A stretch of 64,000 nucleotides of DNA from Homoserinimonas sp. (GCA_023957835.1 JAMLGP010000001.1:1791575-1855574); one strand, 5' to 3'; counted from the first letter of the stretch, positions 35,433-43,754 are shown. Program-made: numbers and translations. The notes: generated from the letters alone by a model not told the origin.

Positions 35433-35813
35433 TTAGCGCCCGCGCAGGCGATCTATTTCTCGGCGCTCGCGCTTGGTTGGCCTGCCAGCGCCGCGCTCGC
35501 GAACCGGCGGCTGATAGGAGTGTTCTCGGGGTGGCTTGGCCGGAGTCAGGTCGGTGTAGCAAAGTGCGGCTTCGGCGGCAGAAACGCGCTTTACAATCAG
35601 TTTCTCCACCCGCAAAATCCGGTCGAAACCGGCGATTCTCGCCCGCACCTCTGTACCGACTCGCACCGGCTGAGCCGCCTTCGCGCGGTCTCCACCAATT
35701 TGCACGTGGCCTGCGCGGCAGGCAGAAGTGGCCTCTGACCTCGTGCGATAGACGCGAACTGCCCAGAGCCAGGAATCGACTCTGGCCGAAGCAGGCGACT
35801 CTGCGGCCTTCAC
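35433..35813 (-). CDS. S4-domain RNA-binding protein (Hsp15-like)
   Basis: A 126-residue protein with an S4 RNA-binding domain (~10-60): ARVDSWLWAVRVYRTRSEAT, then CRAGHVQIGG. A basic tail GRPTKRERREIDRLRGR follows. It resembles E. coli Hsp15 (HslR), which rescues stalled 50S subunits, but the exact role is inferred. GTG 35813 overlaps the stop of the upstream phosphatase gene (GTGA). Confidence 0.88.
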   Translation of the reverse strand: MKAAESPASARVDSWLWAVRVYRTRSEATSACRAGHVQIGGDRAKAAQPVRVGTEVRARIAGFDRILRVEKLIVKRVSAAEAALCYTDLTPAKPPREHSYQPPVRERGAGRPTKRERREIDRLRGR

Positions 35814-36466
35814 GGCAGCAGCAGACCGCGCAATTCGGCAACACTCTCCACCGAAGCGATCGCTTGCCTTGCTTCAGACGGAACGCCGTATCCCCATTCG
35901 ACGAAGATCGTCGGCACATCGTGCTCGGCGGCCCCCTCAATGTCGTAATCGCGATCTCCGACCATGACCGGGCGGGAAAGGTCCGCGCCCGCGCGATGTA
36001 GTCGCTGCAGAGCGACCGCGACGACATCCGCCTTTGTACTCCGAGTTTCATCAACCGAGGCCCCGGCGATAACGTCGAAATACTTGGTTAGGTCGTTCGC
36101 GTCCAGCAGAGCACGGGCGGGCTTTTCCGGCTTGGATGTCGCGAGCGAGATCTTGAGTTCACTGTTGTGCAGAGCGCGAAGCAGGCTCGGGATGCCCCGA
36201 TAAATCCTTACCCCCTTGGTTCCGTTCTCCAGGTAGAAGCGTCGGTAGATTTCCAGCGCCCGCTCGGCCTTTTCCTTGTTCATTCCTGCGAAGTCGTGAA
36301 ACGCGTCGAGAATCGGGGGGCCCACGTAACGCAGCAATTCGTTTGATGGCGGAACGGGCATCCCGAGTTCCTTGAACATGAGAACCAGGGTTGCAGTGAT
36401 GCCGGGCGCCGAATCGGCAATAGTGCCGTCCAGGTCGAACAGCACGCAGGTCCACGGCTTTTGCAC
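35810..36466 (-). CDS. HAD-family hydrolase (phosphoglycolate phosphatase-like)
   Basis: A 218-residue HAD phosphatase with motif I FDLDGTIADS, a helical cap domain, motif II LATSKPEK and motif IV VGDRDYDIEGA. This is the Gph/PGP subgroup, which often dephosphorylates 2-phosphoglycolate or similar small phosphates; the substrate is not certain. GTG 36466 lies 6 nt after a TAGGCT box on the minus strand, so a leaderless start is likely. Confidence 0.88.
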   Translation of the reverse strand: MQKPWTCVLFDLDGTIADSAPGITATLVLMFKELGMPVPPSNELLRYVGPPILDAFHDFAGMNKEKAERALEIYRRFYLENGTKGVRIYRGIPSLLRALHNSELKISLATSKPEKPARALLDANDLTKYFDVIAGASVDETRSTKADVVAVALQRLHRAGADLSRPVMVGDRDYDIEGAAEHDVPTIFVEWGYGVPSEARQAIASVESVAELRGLLLP

Positions 36467-36509
36467 CCTCCGAGCCTACGAGTTTTCGCGGAATCGGGCA
36501 CAGAGTTGG

Positions 36510-37205
36510 TCAGAACAGGCGGTGGTCGGAGTCGTCCATGCCGCGCATGGCGTCGTAGTCGAGCAGCACGCAACGGATGCCGCGATCCTCCGCAAGAGTC
36601 CGAGCCTGAGGCTTGATTTCCTGTGCCGCAAACACGCCTGTAACCGGCGCCAGCAGCGGATCCCGATTCATGAGCTCGAGGTAGCGGGTGAGCTGCTCGA
36701 CTCCGTCGATTTCGCCCCGGCGCTTGATCTCGACCGCGACACTGCGCCCCTCCGCGTCTTTCGCGAGGATGTCGACCGGGCCGATCGCGGTCAGGTACTC
36801 GCGCCGCACGAACTGGAACCCTTCGCCGAGCAATTCGATTTGCTCTGCAAGCAGCCGCTGCAGATCGGCCTCGACACCATCCTTCTGAAGCCCCGGATCG
36901 ATTCCCAGTTCGTGATTGCTGTCGTGCAGAACCTCATGGATGGAGATCATAAGCAGGTCGGCAGTCTTGACCTGGCTTACCTTCCAAAGCTCAATGACTC
37001 CTGCTTCCGCCTGCTCTGGTTCAGGCTCAATCACCGTGAAGGTGCAGGGCGGACTCATCCAGTTGAGCGGCTTGTAGCTCAGGGAGTCTGAGTGCACGAG
37101 CACACTGCCGTCAGCTTTGACCAGCAGCAGCCTCGTCGCAAGCGGCAGGTGCGCCGAAAGCCGCCCGGCATAATCCACCGAACAGCGGGCAATCACAAGG
37201 CGCAC
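36510..37205 (-). CDS. nucS: Mismatch-specific endonuclease NucS/EndoMS
   Basis: A 231-residue NucS nuclease, the key enzyme of the MutS/MutL-independent mismatch repair of Actinobacteria and archaea. The N-terminal DNA-binding part starts [20 protein letters not shown]; the C-terminal nuclease core shows GPVDILAKD and VAVEIKRRG. The end DDSDHRLF is the clamp-binding tail that contacts DnaN, encoded elsewhere in this window. GTG 37205 sits 6 nt after TAGTCT, so a leaderless start is likely. It is divergent from the dodecin gene. Confidence 0.93.
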   Translation of the reverse strand: MRLVIARCSVDYAGRLSAHLPLATRLLLVKADGSVLVHSDSLSYKPLNWMSPPCTFTVIEPEPEQAEAGVIELWKVSQVKTADLLMISIHEVLHDSNHELGIDPGLQKDGVEADLQRLLAEQIELLGEGFQFVRREYLTAIGPVDILAKDAEGRSVAVEIKRRGEIDGVEQLTRYLELMNRDPLLAPVTGVFAAQEIKPQARTLAEDRGIRCVLLDYDAMRGMDDSDHRLF

Positions 37206-37227
37206 AATCCGAGACTAATAGGCAGGC

Positions 37228-37245
37228 CCGGACTCGACAGTCCGG
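37228..37245. repeat. Palindrome between nucS and dodecin genes
   Basis: CCGGACT-CGAC-AGTCCGG is a perfect 7-bp inverted repeat with a 4-bp centre in the divergent intergenic region. It could be an operator or an early hairpin in the dodecin leader. Confidence 0.45.
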
Positions 37246-37294
37246 AGGATTAGCGAGAGACTCAGAGGACCGTACTCAAAGCCGAGGAGGGCAA

Positions 37295-37501
37295 ATGGCA
37301 TCGGTAGCACGCATCACAACCTTGAGCGCGAGCTCGGACAAATCATTCGATGACGCAATTCAAGCGGGGCTCGCGAGGGCAAACAAAACGCTTCGCGGAG
37401 TCACCGGAGCCTGGGTCAAGGAGCAGAAGGTCGAGGTTTCGGGAGGCAACGTCGTCAGTTGGCGGGTTGTCCTCGAAGTGACGTTCGTTCTCGACGACTA
37501 A
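37295..37501 (+). CDS. Dodecin (flavin storage/buffer protein)
   Basis: A 68-residue dodecin forming a hollow dodecamer that binds flavins (FMN/CoA in bacterial types). The pattern SSDKSFDDAIQAGLARANKT, then VTGAWVKEQKVEVSGG and VVLEVTFVLDD, is diagnostic; the tryptophan in GAWVKEQ is the flavin-stacking residue. ATG 37295 has GGAGG with 5-nt spacing. A terminator hairpin follows. Confidence 0.93.
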   Translation: MASVARITTLSASSDKSFDDAIQAGLARANKTLRGVTGAWVKEQKVEVSGGNVVSWRVVLEVTFVLDD

Positions 37502-37519
37502 GCAAGACCCAACAAGGGT

Positions 37520-37552
37520 GAGGGATGCCGCAAACTGTTGCCGACATCCCTC
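37520..37552 (+). terminator. Terminator hairpin after the dodecin gene
   Basis: GAGGGATG (37520-37527) / CATCCCTC (37545-37552), a perfect 8-bp stem with a 17-nt loop, followed by CCCCTTTC. Confidence 0.55.
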
Positions 37553-37559
37553 CCCCTTT

Positions 37560-37687
37560 CTACGTCGCCGACTTTTGTCAACGCGGCGTAGGCAGGAACC
37601 ACCGTGCCATTCACAAGAGTCCGCGGCGTCGGAAATAGCAGGGCGCAAAGTCCTACGCTTTAACTGAGGCGCATTCAACTTTGCGCC
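37560..37687 (+). ncRNA. Candidate structured leader upstream of the AhpD-like gene
   Basis: This 202-bp gap (37502-37703) holds three interacting stems. CTACGTCGC (37560-37568) pairs with GCGGCGTAG (37583-37591). The overlapping GCGTAGG (37586-37592) can instead pair perfectly with CCTACGC (37652-37658). GGCGCAAAG (37642-37650) pairs with CTTTGCGCC (37679-37687), directly before the GAAGAGAG ribosome-binding region of the next gene. The first two pairings exclude each other, as in an attenuator or riboswitch. No known class was recognised, and the region could instead be DNA-level operators. Confidence 0.4.
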
Positions 37688-37703
37688 GAAGAGAGTTAGA
37701 GCG

Positions 37704-38162
37704 ATGACTGAAGAACAGAGAATGTTAATTCGCGACGTCGACCCCAAGGCGTACGAGCCGATGTATGCGATGGAAAAGTACATTCACGCGAGCGATTTGG
37801 GCGAGCCCTTGCTTGCCCTGGTGAAGATGCGCGCATCCCAGCTCAACGGCTGCGCCTATTGCCTGGACATGCACGGGCGCGAGGCCCGCAAGGCAGGTGT
37901 CGACGACCGTCGAATCGATGTGATTGCCGGCTGGCGCGAAGCGAAGTCCATCTACTCCGAACGGGAGGTGGCGGCTATCGCCCTGACCGAAGAAGTGACG
38001 CTCATCGGCCAGGCTGGCGTCTCGGAAGAGACCTGGTCGGCAGTGCGGAAGGCTTTCACAGAGAAGGAGATCGTTGCGCTGTTGTTCGCGATTTGTGCGA
38101 TCAACGTCTGGAATCGGCTGGCTGTGACTACCCACCAGGCCCTCCCGGAGCTTTCCGACTGA
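37704..38162 (+). CDS. AhpD-like carboxymuconolactone decarboxylase-family protein
   Basis: A 152-residue alkylhydroperoxidase-D-like protein with the CxxC redox motif in GCAYCLDMHGREARKAG (C-A-Y-C plus the downstream His), the AhpD/CMD active-site pattern. Such proteins reduce peroxides or are redox relays; some are CMD-like without redox activity. The sequence IYSEREVAAIALTEEVTLIG is typical. A structured leader candidate lies upstream. GAAGAGAG serves as the ribosome-binding site. Confidence 0.9.
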   Translation: MTEEQRMLIRDVDPKAYEPMYAMEKYIHASDLGEPLLALVKMRASQLNGCAYCLDMHGREARKAGVDDRRIDVIAGWREAKSIYSEREVAAIALTEEVTLIGQAGVSEETWSAVRKAFTEKEIVALLFAICAINVWNRLAVTTHQALPELSD

Positions 38163-38188
38163 AGAGGGTTTGCTCGTAGGCTTGAGCA

Positions 38189-40144
38189 ATGGGCTCAAAC
38201 AACCTCGAAACATCCGGTATCAATCAGGCAGAACTTGATTCTGAGGTTCGGCCGCAGGATGACTTGTTCCGCCACGTCAACGGCCGCTGGATCGCGCGCA
38301 CCCAGATTCCCGAGGATAAGGCCAGGTACGGCTCGTTCATGATCCTCGCTGAAGAGGCGGAGAAAGCTGTTCGAGAGATTATCGAAGCGGCCCAGAAGGC
38401 CGGGCCCGGCAGCGAGGAGCGAAAGGTCGGCGACCTCTACTCGAGCTTCATGAACGAGGCCAGGGCCGAAGAACTCGGCGGAGAACCACTGAAACCGATG
38501 CTCGCCGAAGTCGAGCCGGTTCAGTCGATCGAACAGGCGCTCAGTCTGCTCGGGCGGCTTGAGCGCACCGGAATCACCGGCTTTGCCCAGTTGTTCGTGG
38601 ACAACGACCCAGGCAATCCGGAGCGCTACCTCGTCTTCTTCGAACAGGCTGGGCTTGGGCTGCCAGACGAGTCCTACTATCGCGAAGAGCGATTCGCCCA
38701 GGTTCGAAACGCCTACCTGTCCTTCCTTGAGCGCATGTTCGAACTGGCCGGTTTCGACTCGGCCGCCGAGCGCGCTCGCCGGGTGTTCGCGCTGGAGACC
38801 GAGATCGCGACGAAGCACTGGGACAATGTTGCGAGCCGCGACAGCGAGCGCACTTACAACCTGCGCAAGTGGTCAGAGCTAGACAGTCCGGATCTGAGCG
38901 GCTGGCTGAAAGCCATGGATCCGCCGAAGGGATCCTTCGACGAAGTCGTGGTCAGACAGCCGAGCTTCCTCACCGGTCTCGCAGAACTGCTTGAAGAGGA
39001 CCGCCTCGAGGACTGGAAGGACTGGCTGCGCTGGCAAATCATCCGCTCCTCAGCCGCCTATCTCTCAAGCGACTTCGTCAACGCGAACTTCGAGTTCTAC
39101 GGCAAAACCCTAACCGGCACGCCTCAGTTGCGTGAGCGGTGGAAGCGCGGTGTTTCCTTTGTTGAAGGCAATATGGGTGAGGCGGTCGGCAGGAAGTACG
39201 TCGAGTTGCACTTTCCGCCTGAGTCGAAATCCGAGATGGACTCGCTCGTCGGATACCTCGTCGAGGCTTATCGGGAGAGCATCTCCAACCTGCCCTGGAT
39301 GACCGAAACCACAAGGAAGCGAGCCCTCGAGAAGCTTTCGAAGTTCACACCCAAGATCGGCTACCCGGTCAAGTGGCGAGATTATTCAAGCCTCGAGGTG
39401 GATGCCGGCGACCTGCTCGGCAATGTGCGCGCGGGCAGCGAGTTCGAGTTTCGCCGCGAGCTCGGCAAGATCGGAAAGCCGCTGGATCGCGACGAGTGGT
39501 TCATGACTCCGCAGACGATCAACGCCTATTACAACCCGGGATTCAATGAAATCGTTTTTCCGGCGGCGATCCTGCAGTACCCGTTCTTCGATCCGAATCG
39601 AGAGGCTGCAGCCAATTTCGGAGCGATCGGAGCGGTGATCGGCCACGAGATCGGACACGGCTTCGATGATCAGGGTTCGAAGTTCGACGGCGACGGCCGA
39701 CTCACCGATTGGTGGACCGCGAAAGATCGTGAGGCTTTCGAGAAGCTAACCGGGTCGCTGATTGCGCAATACAACGCTCTGGCCCCCGCGCAGGTTCCAG
39801 AACATCACGTAAACGGCGCTCTGACGATCGGCGAGAACATCGGAGACCTCGGCGGACTTGGAATCGCGTGGAAGGCGTATCTGCTTTCGCTCAACGGAGC
39901 CGAGCCTCCGGTAATAGACGGAATGACCGCTGCAGAGCGTTTCTTCCTCTCCTGGGCGCAGGCCTGGCAAATGAAGATTCGAGACGAAGAAGTCATTCGT
40001 CTTCTGGCGATCGATCCGCACTCGCCGAACGAGTTCCGCTGCAACCAAATCGTGCGAAACCTTGACGTATTTCACGAGACCTTCAGGGTCACTCCGGAAG
40101 ACGGGCTGTGGCTCGCCCCAGAGGAGAGGGTGACTATTTGGTGA
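38189..40144 (+). CDS. M13-family zinc metallopeptidase (neprilysin/PepO-like)
   Basis: A 651-residue peptidase with the zinc motif HEIGH (~485-489) followed by GFDDQGS, the third zinc ligand in ENIGDLGG (~549) and the substrate-binding NAYYNPGFNEIVFPAAILQ. The helical N-terminal domain is ~1-420. No signal peptide or membrane anchor is present, so it is probably cytoplasmic, as proposed for M. tuberculosis Zmp1 before export. ATG 38189 lies 6 nt after TAGGCT: leaderless. The stop overlaps the next gene's start by 4 bp. Confidence 0.93.
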   Translation: MGSNNLETSGINQAELDSEVRPQDDLFRHVNGRWIARTQIPEDKARYGSFMILAEEAEKAVREIIEAAQKAGPGSEERKVGDLYSSFMNEARAEELGGEPLKPMLAEVEPVQSIEQALSLLGRLERTGITGFAQLFVDNDPGNPERYLVFFEQAGLGLPDESYYREERFAQVRNAYLSFLERMFELAGFDSAAERARRVFALETEIATKHWDNVASRDSERTYNLRKWSELDSPDLSGWLKAMDPPKGSFDEVVVRQPSFLTGLAELLEEDRLEDWKDWLRWQIIRSSAAYLSSDFVNANFEFYGKTLTGTPQLRERWKRGVSFVEGNMGEAVGRKYVELHFPPESKSEMDSLVGYLVEAYRESISNLPWMTETTRKRALEKLSKFTPKIGYPVKWRDYSSLEVDAGDLLGNVRAGSEFEFRRELGKIGKPLDRDEWFMTPQTINAYYNPGFNEIVFPAAILQYPFFDPNREAAANFGAIGAVIGHEIGHGFDDQGSKFDGDGRLTDWWTAKDREAFEKLTGSLIAQYNALAPAQVPEHHVNGALTIGENIGDLGGLGIAWKAYLLSLNGAEPPVIDGMTAAERFFLSWAQAWQMKIRDEEVIRLLAIDPHSPNEFRCNQIVRNLDVFHETFRVTPEDGLWLAPEERVTIW

Positions 40145-41046
40145 CTACTGCTCAGGGGGAGTTTCGGCGGGAGAGAGTTCGAACGCCTCGAGCGGCGCGC
40201 CATTTGGGGACTGAGTACAAGGAGAATTTCAACGCGACTTTCCACGCACTTGGCCACCTCGCCTACGAAGGGGCGCAGGTCTCGGCAAGCGTTCTGGACC
40301 TGATCGGCGGAAAGGTACTTTGCGCGATCGACGAGAAGATTGCCCTGCCAACCGCGAGCGTTGGCAAGGTGCTGCTGCTGATCGAAGTCGCAGCTCAGAT
40401 CACGAGCGGAGAGCTTTCGGACTACACCCTGATCGATAAGACCCCGGAGGATGACGTCGGCGACTCCGGAATCTGGCAGCACCTGCAGGCTCCCGCGCTT
40501 CCGGTCGCGGATCTCGCTACTCTGGTGGCCTCCTCGAGCGATAACCTCGCTACTAACCTGCTGCTGAAACAGATCGGCATTGAAAGGGTTCGCAGACGCA
40601 GCGAAGGTCTGGGGCTGTCGCGCACCGCTTTGCTCGACTCGGTAAGGGACAAGAGAGGGCCGGATGATGCCCCGCAGTTCTCGGTCGGAACGACCGCAGA
40701 ACTCAGCTGGCTAATGGGTGCCCTCTATCGGGGCCAGATCGTCGACCAGCACACCAGTCGCAGGGTGCTCGGCTGGCTGGGACTGAACACGGATCTTTCC
40801 CTGGTGGCCTCCGCGTTTGGATTGGATCCCCTGGCTCACCGCCACGTTGATCACGAGATCCAGCTCATGAACAAGACGGGCACCGATCTGGGGGTTCGAA
40901 GTGAAGTCGGAATCCTTCGCGGTCCCAGAACCTCGGTCGGCTACGCGGTAACGGTGAGCTTTCTGGACGAGTCGATGGCAATGCGCCTGAAGGTACTGGA
41001 GGCCCTAAAGACGGTCGGACTCGATATTCTCGAAGCCGTACATTGA
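40141..41046 (+). CDS. Class A beta-lactamase-fold serine hydrolase without signal peptide
   Basis: A 301-residue protein with the penicillin-recognising fold: S73-x-x-K76 in TASVGK, S-D-N in SSSDNLATNL and K-T-G in NKTGTD. The class A Glu166-type loop is not clearly identifiable. No export signal is seen, so resistance to beta-lactams is unlikely; an intracellular esterase or peptidase role is possible. GTG 40141 overlaps the M13 peptidase stop (GTGA), so the two are coupled. Earlier in-frame starts lie within the upstream gene. Confidence 0.85.
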   Translation: MTTAQGEFRRERVRTPRAARHLGTEYKENFNATFHALGHLAYEGAQVSASVLDLIGGKVLCAIDEKIALPTASVGKVLLLIEVAAQITSGELSDYTLIDKTPEDDVGDSGIWQHLQAPALPVADLATLVASSSDNLATNLLLKQIGIERVRRRSEGLGLSRTALLDSVRDKRGPDDAPQFSVGTTAELSWLMGALYRGQIVDQHTSRRVLGWLGLNTDLSLVASAFGLDPLAHRHVDHEIQLMNKTGTDLGVRSEVGILRGPRTSVGYAVTVSFLDESMAMRLKVLEALKTVGLDILEAVH

Positions 41047-41179
41047 ATACACCGCGATCGTGATTCTGAGAATTCACTGAACCATCCGGGAAAGTACGGC
41101 GCTAACCTTGACCGAGACCCAAGTCGCCTGAAGCGACAAGATTTGAACGTGAAAATCGCGTTCACCGAACGGAGTGAAA

Positions 41180-41491
41180 ATGCGAGGCAAGCTGGTTCTG
41201 CTAATCGGATTCGGCATCGGCTATATTCTCGGTGCTCGAGCGGGCCGCGAGCGCTTTGAGCAAATCAAGCGCACTTTCAAGGGATTCTGGGAAGACCCGC
41301 GGGTAAAGCAGCAGGTCAAGGTGGTTGAGGATTTCGCCAGAGAGAAGACTCCCGAAGTGGTCGACTTTCTGGGCGACACCGCCAAGAAGGTGATCAAGCG
41401 CGGGGATGCCGCAGGTGCAGGAAAGTCAGGTTCTGCAAAGTCAGCTTCCACCAAGTCGAGCGCCGGCAAGTCGAGCTCCACCGACAAATGA
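41180..41491 (+). CDS. YtxH-like small membrane protein
   Basis: A 103-residue protein with one N-terminal transmembrane helix (~5-20, LVLLIGFGIGYILGARAGRER), an amphipathic helix (FEQIKRTFKGFWEDPRVKQQ) and a low-complexity Ala/Ser/Lys tail. The layout recalls YtxH-type envelope stress proteins. ATG 41180 has GGAG with 5-nt spacing. The gap before it (41047-41179) holds the small hairpins GTCGC / GCGAC and GAACG / CGTTC but no clear promoter. It starts a three-gene overlapping operon. Confidence 0.8.
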   Translation: MRGKLVLLIGFGIGYILGARAGRERFEQIKRTFKGFWEDPRVKQQVKVVEDFAREKTPEVVDFLGDTAKKVIKRGDAAGAGKSGSAKSASTKSSAGKSSSTDK

Positions 41492-41928
41492 GTTCCGGTT
41501 CTGAGTCGACCTCTGCCTCCGGCAAGCCCGGGGCGGGAAAGAAGCGTTCCCTTTTTTCACTCATTGGCAGCATCCCGTCCCAGCTTTCTGAGTTGATCCG
41601 GAGCGAACTGGATCAGTTGAAGACGGAGCTGCTAAGAAAGCTCAAGCATGCGGGAATCGGAATAGGCCTCTTTCTCGGGGCAGCGGTAGTTGCGGTGTTC
41701 GCAGTCGGGGTCTTCGTGGCTGCGGCGATCATGGGGCTTGCTGTAGTTCTTCCCGCCTGGCTGTCGGCGCTCATCGTCGGAGTCGTGCTCCTGGTAATTG
41801 TCGGATTGCTGATTCTGCTCGGGGTGAAAGAGATGAAGAAGGGCAATCCGGAGCCGAAAGAGACGATTGCCAGTGTCCAGAAGGACGTTCGGGTAATCCG
41901 CGGAACGGCGAAACGGAGAGACTCATGA
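41488..41928 (+). CDS. Phage holin superfamily-like membrane protein (PF07332 type)
   Basis: A 146-residue protein with a Ser-rich start, an amphipathic helix (SQLSELIRSELDQLKTELLR) and two transmembrane helices (~52-78 and 84-108). This is the actinobacterial 'putative holin-X' family, chromosomal and not a sign of prophage. The function is unknown. Its ATG overlaps the preceding stop (ATGA), and its stop overlaps the next start. Confidence 0.85.
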   Translation: MSSGSESTSASGKPGAGKKRSLFSLIGSIPSQLSELIRSELDQLKTELLRKLKHAGIGIGLFLGAAVVAVFAVGVFVAAAIMGLAVVLPAWLSALIVGVVLLVIVGLLILLGVKEMKKGNPEPKETIASVQKDVRVIRGTAKRRDS

Positions 41929-42146
41929 CCTCGGAGCGCGACAGAAGCGAAAGAGCCAGACTCGAACTTCAGGAAACCCTCGATGCAATCGAGGACAAGC
42001 TCAATGTCCCAAAGAGATTCGGGGAGTTGCGGGAAACGGCGGCTAAGTCCTGGCAGGCTAACCCTTTGCCGTGGATCATCGGCGCAGTCGCAGGGGCGAT
42101 CGCAATCGGCGGAATCATCGCCTGGGCAATCAGCGACGACGACTGA
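41925..42146 (+). CDS. DUF3618 membrane protein
   Basis: A 73-residue protein with a charged N-terminal helix containing RARLELQETLDAIEDKLNVP, the DUF3618 signature, and one C-terminal transmembrane helix (~48-68). It forms a common trio with the holin-X-like and YtxH-like genes upstream, probably a membrane-associated complex. Overlapping ATGA start; convergent with the next gene. Confidence 0.88.
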   Translation: MTSERDRSERARLELQETLDAIEDKLNVPKRFGELRETAAKSWQANPLPWIIGAVAGAIAIGGIIAWAISDDD

Positions 42147-42163
42147 AAACCTCGCTCAGGGTA

Positions 42164-42586
42164 CTAGAGCACCATTAGCGGTACGTGAATTGCGACCGCC
42201 CAAAGCAGCACGACAATTCCGAGCAGAGGAATCAGTCCCTGGAACAAAGCCGCGCGCCAGAACTTTCGATTGGTGAGAGTCAGTACTACTGCGGCCAGAA
42301 CCATTGAAGATAAGGTCACCAGCAGCACCCACTTGCCGCCCATCACGTTTCCGTAGACGAGCAGAAAAAGTCCGATTCCGGTGCCTACAGCAAGAAACAG
42401 ATTGTAGAAGCCCTGATTGAAGGCCATCTGCTCGAGAACATCCGCATCAGCCTGCGACTTCACGCCGAATCGCTTCCAGATTGAAGGTTTCGGCCAAAGG
42501 ATGCTCTCCATCACGAAGATTGCGACATGGATGATAGCTGCGATGCTGGCGAAGACCGCCAGAAGGATCTGCAAGGTAGTAGCCAT
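42164..42586 (-). CDS. DUF1304 family membrane protein
   Basis: A 140-residue protein with four transmembrane helices (about 7-28, 55-77, 83-103 and 115-137). The stretch HVAIFVMESILWPKPSIWKRFG and MAFNQGFYNLFLAVG are typical of DUF1304. The function is unknown. It is convergent with the DUF3618 gene, 17 bp apart. Confidence 0.88.
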   Translation of the reverse strand: MATTLQILLAVFASIAAIIHVAIFVMESILWPKPSIWKRFGVKSQADADVLEQMAFNQGFYNLFLAVGTGIGLFLLVYGNVMGGKWVLLVTLSSMVLAAVVLTLTNRKFWRAALFQGLIPLLGIVVLLWAVAIHVPLMVL

Positions 42587-42661
42587 GGCGATAGTGTGGC
42601 ACGGCTCGCCGGTTGGCGCTATCAGGCTTGATTGCGATTCAGACGGGATTTCGGCAGGTTC

Positions 42662-43684
42662 TTAGCCGAACAGGGCCATTACTTCTTCGTATCGCTCCTG
42701 GGGAACGACTTTGAGAGAGCCGAGCGCGGCCTCGAACGGAACATCCACGATTTCGGTTCCGCGCAGTGCAACCATGTATCCCCAGCGCTCTTCCAGCACC
42801 ATTTTGAGTGCCCCCCAGCCGAGCCTGGTTGCGAGCACCCGATCGTAGGCAGTGGGGGTTCCGCCCCTCTGGATGTGGCCGAGAGTGGTCGCTCGAGTCT
42901 CGATTCCGGTGCGCTCCTCAATCATGGGCGCGAGGAGCTCTCCGATTCCGCCGAGTCTCGGACGGCCGAACGCGTCAAGTCCGCGGGCGCTGTGGGCATC
43001 GGTCATGGTGTCGAGCAGAAAGCCCTCAGCGACCGCGACCAGGGGAGCGCGACCCCGATCCTTCGCCTTGGTGACCCATTCGCAAATTTGATCGATAGAA
43101 GTTTTTCGTTCCGGAATGAGAATCGCGTGGGCACCTGCTGCCACTCCGGAGTGCAGCGCAATCCAGCCTACGTAGCGGCCCATGACTTCTGCGACCATGC
43201 ACCGCTGGTGGGAGTCGCCGGTGGTGCGCAGCCTGTCCATCGCTTCGGTTGCAATCTGCACAGCGGTATCGAAACCGAAGGTGTAATCGGTGGCATCCAG
43301 GTCGTTGTCTACCGTCTTGGGTACCCCGACTATCGGCAGCCCCTGGTCAGAGAGGCGTTTGGCTGCTGCCAGGGTACCTTCGCCGCCGATCGCGATCAGA
43401 GCATCCATGTTGTTAGCGGCCATCACTTCGCGGACTCTCTCCACCCCGCCGTGCTCGAACGGGTTGGTCCTGGATGTCCCGAGAATCGTGCCGCCCTGCT
43501 TACTGATTCCCATAATGTCGTGGCGAACTAGCGGTCGGATGTCGTTTTCGACAAGGCCCTTCCAGCCGTAGCGAACCCCGAGAAAGTCCAGGTCATGAAT
43601 CTGGGTTCCGCTGAAGACTACTGCGCGAATAACCGCATTCAGGCCCGGAGCGTCTCCGCCGCTGGTGAGGATTCCGATTGACAT
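42662..43684 (-). CDS. pfkA: 6-phosphofructokinase
   Basis: A 340-residue phosphofructokinase for glycolysis (fructose 6-phosphate to fructose 1,6-bisphosphate). Motifs: TSGGDAPGLNAVIR (phosphate site), GGEGT (100-104), PKTVDNDL (122-129; catalytic Asp in TVDND) and MGRYVGWIA. Position 103 is Gly, equivalent to E. coli Gly104, and 123 is Lys, equivalent to 124. PPi-dependent enzymes usually have Asp104 and Lys124, while actinobacterial ATP enzymes can have Gly104/Lys124, so ATP use is predicted. A 59-residue protein gene lies 70 bp upstream on the same strand. Confidence 0.93.
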   Translation of the reverse strand: MSIGILTSGGDAPGLNAVIRAVVFSGTQIHDLDFLGVRYGWKGLVENDIRPLVRHDIMGISKQGGTILGTSRTNPFEHGGVERVREVMAANNMDALIAIGGEGTLAAAKRLSDQGLPIVGVPKTVDNDLDATDYTFGFDTAVQIATEAMDRLRTTGDSHQRCMVAEVMGRYVGWIALHSGVAAGAHAILIPERKTSIDQICEWVTKAKDRGRAPLVAVAEGFLLDTMTDAHSARGLDAFGRPRLGGIGELLAPMIEERTGIETRATTLGHIQRGGTPTAYDRVLATRLGWGALKMVLEERWGYMVALRGTEIVDVPFEAALGSLKVVPQERYEEVMALFG

Positions 43685-43754
43685 GATTCAATCTTGGTGC
43701 AATCCGGGTGCCGGCTTTGACCGACCCGTGTACCAGTAGGAGAGCAGGCGCCCT

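Noticed and set aside
37641..37660. Cyclic-di-GMP (GEMM) riboswitch, because of a GCGCAAAG motif
   Set aside because: The companion GCAAACC/GAAA tetraloop half of the GEMM fold is absent. Only general similarity of one short element was seen.
40141..41046. Beta-lactam resistance gene
   Set aside because: No signal peptide, no clear class A general-base Glu loop, and coupling to a peptidase argue for an intracellular role.
41488..41928. Holin-like gene as evidence of prophage
   Set aside because: No integrase, capsid, lysin or attachment site is near. The family is chromosomal in Actinobacteria.
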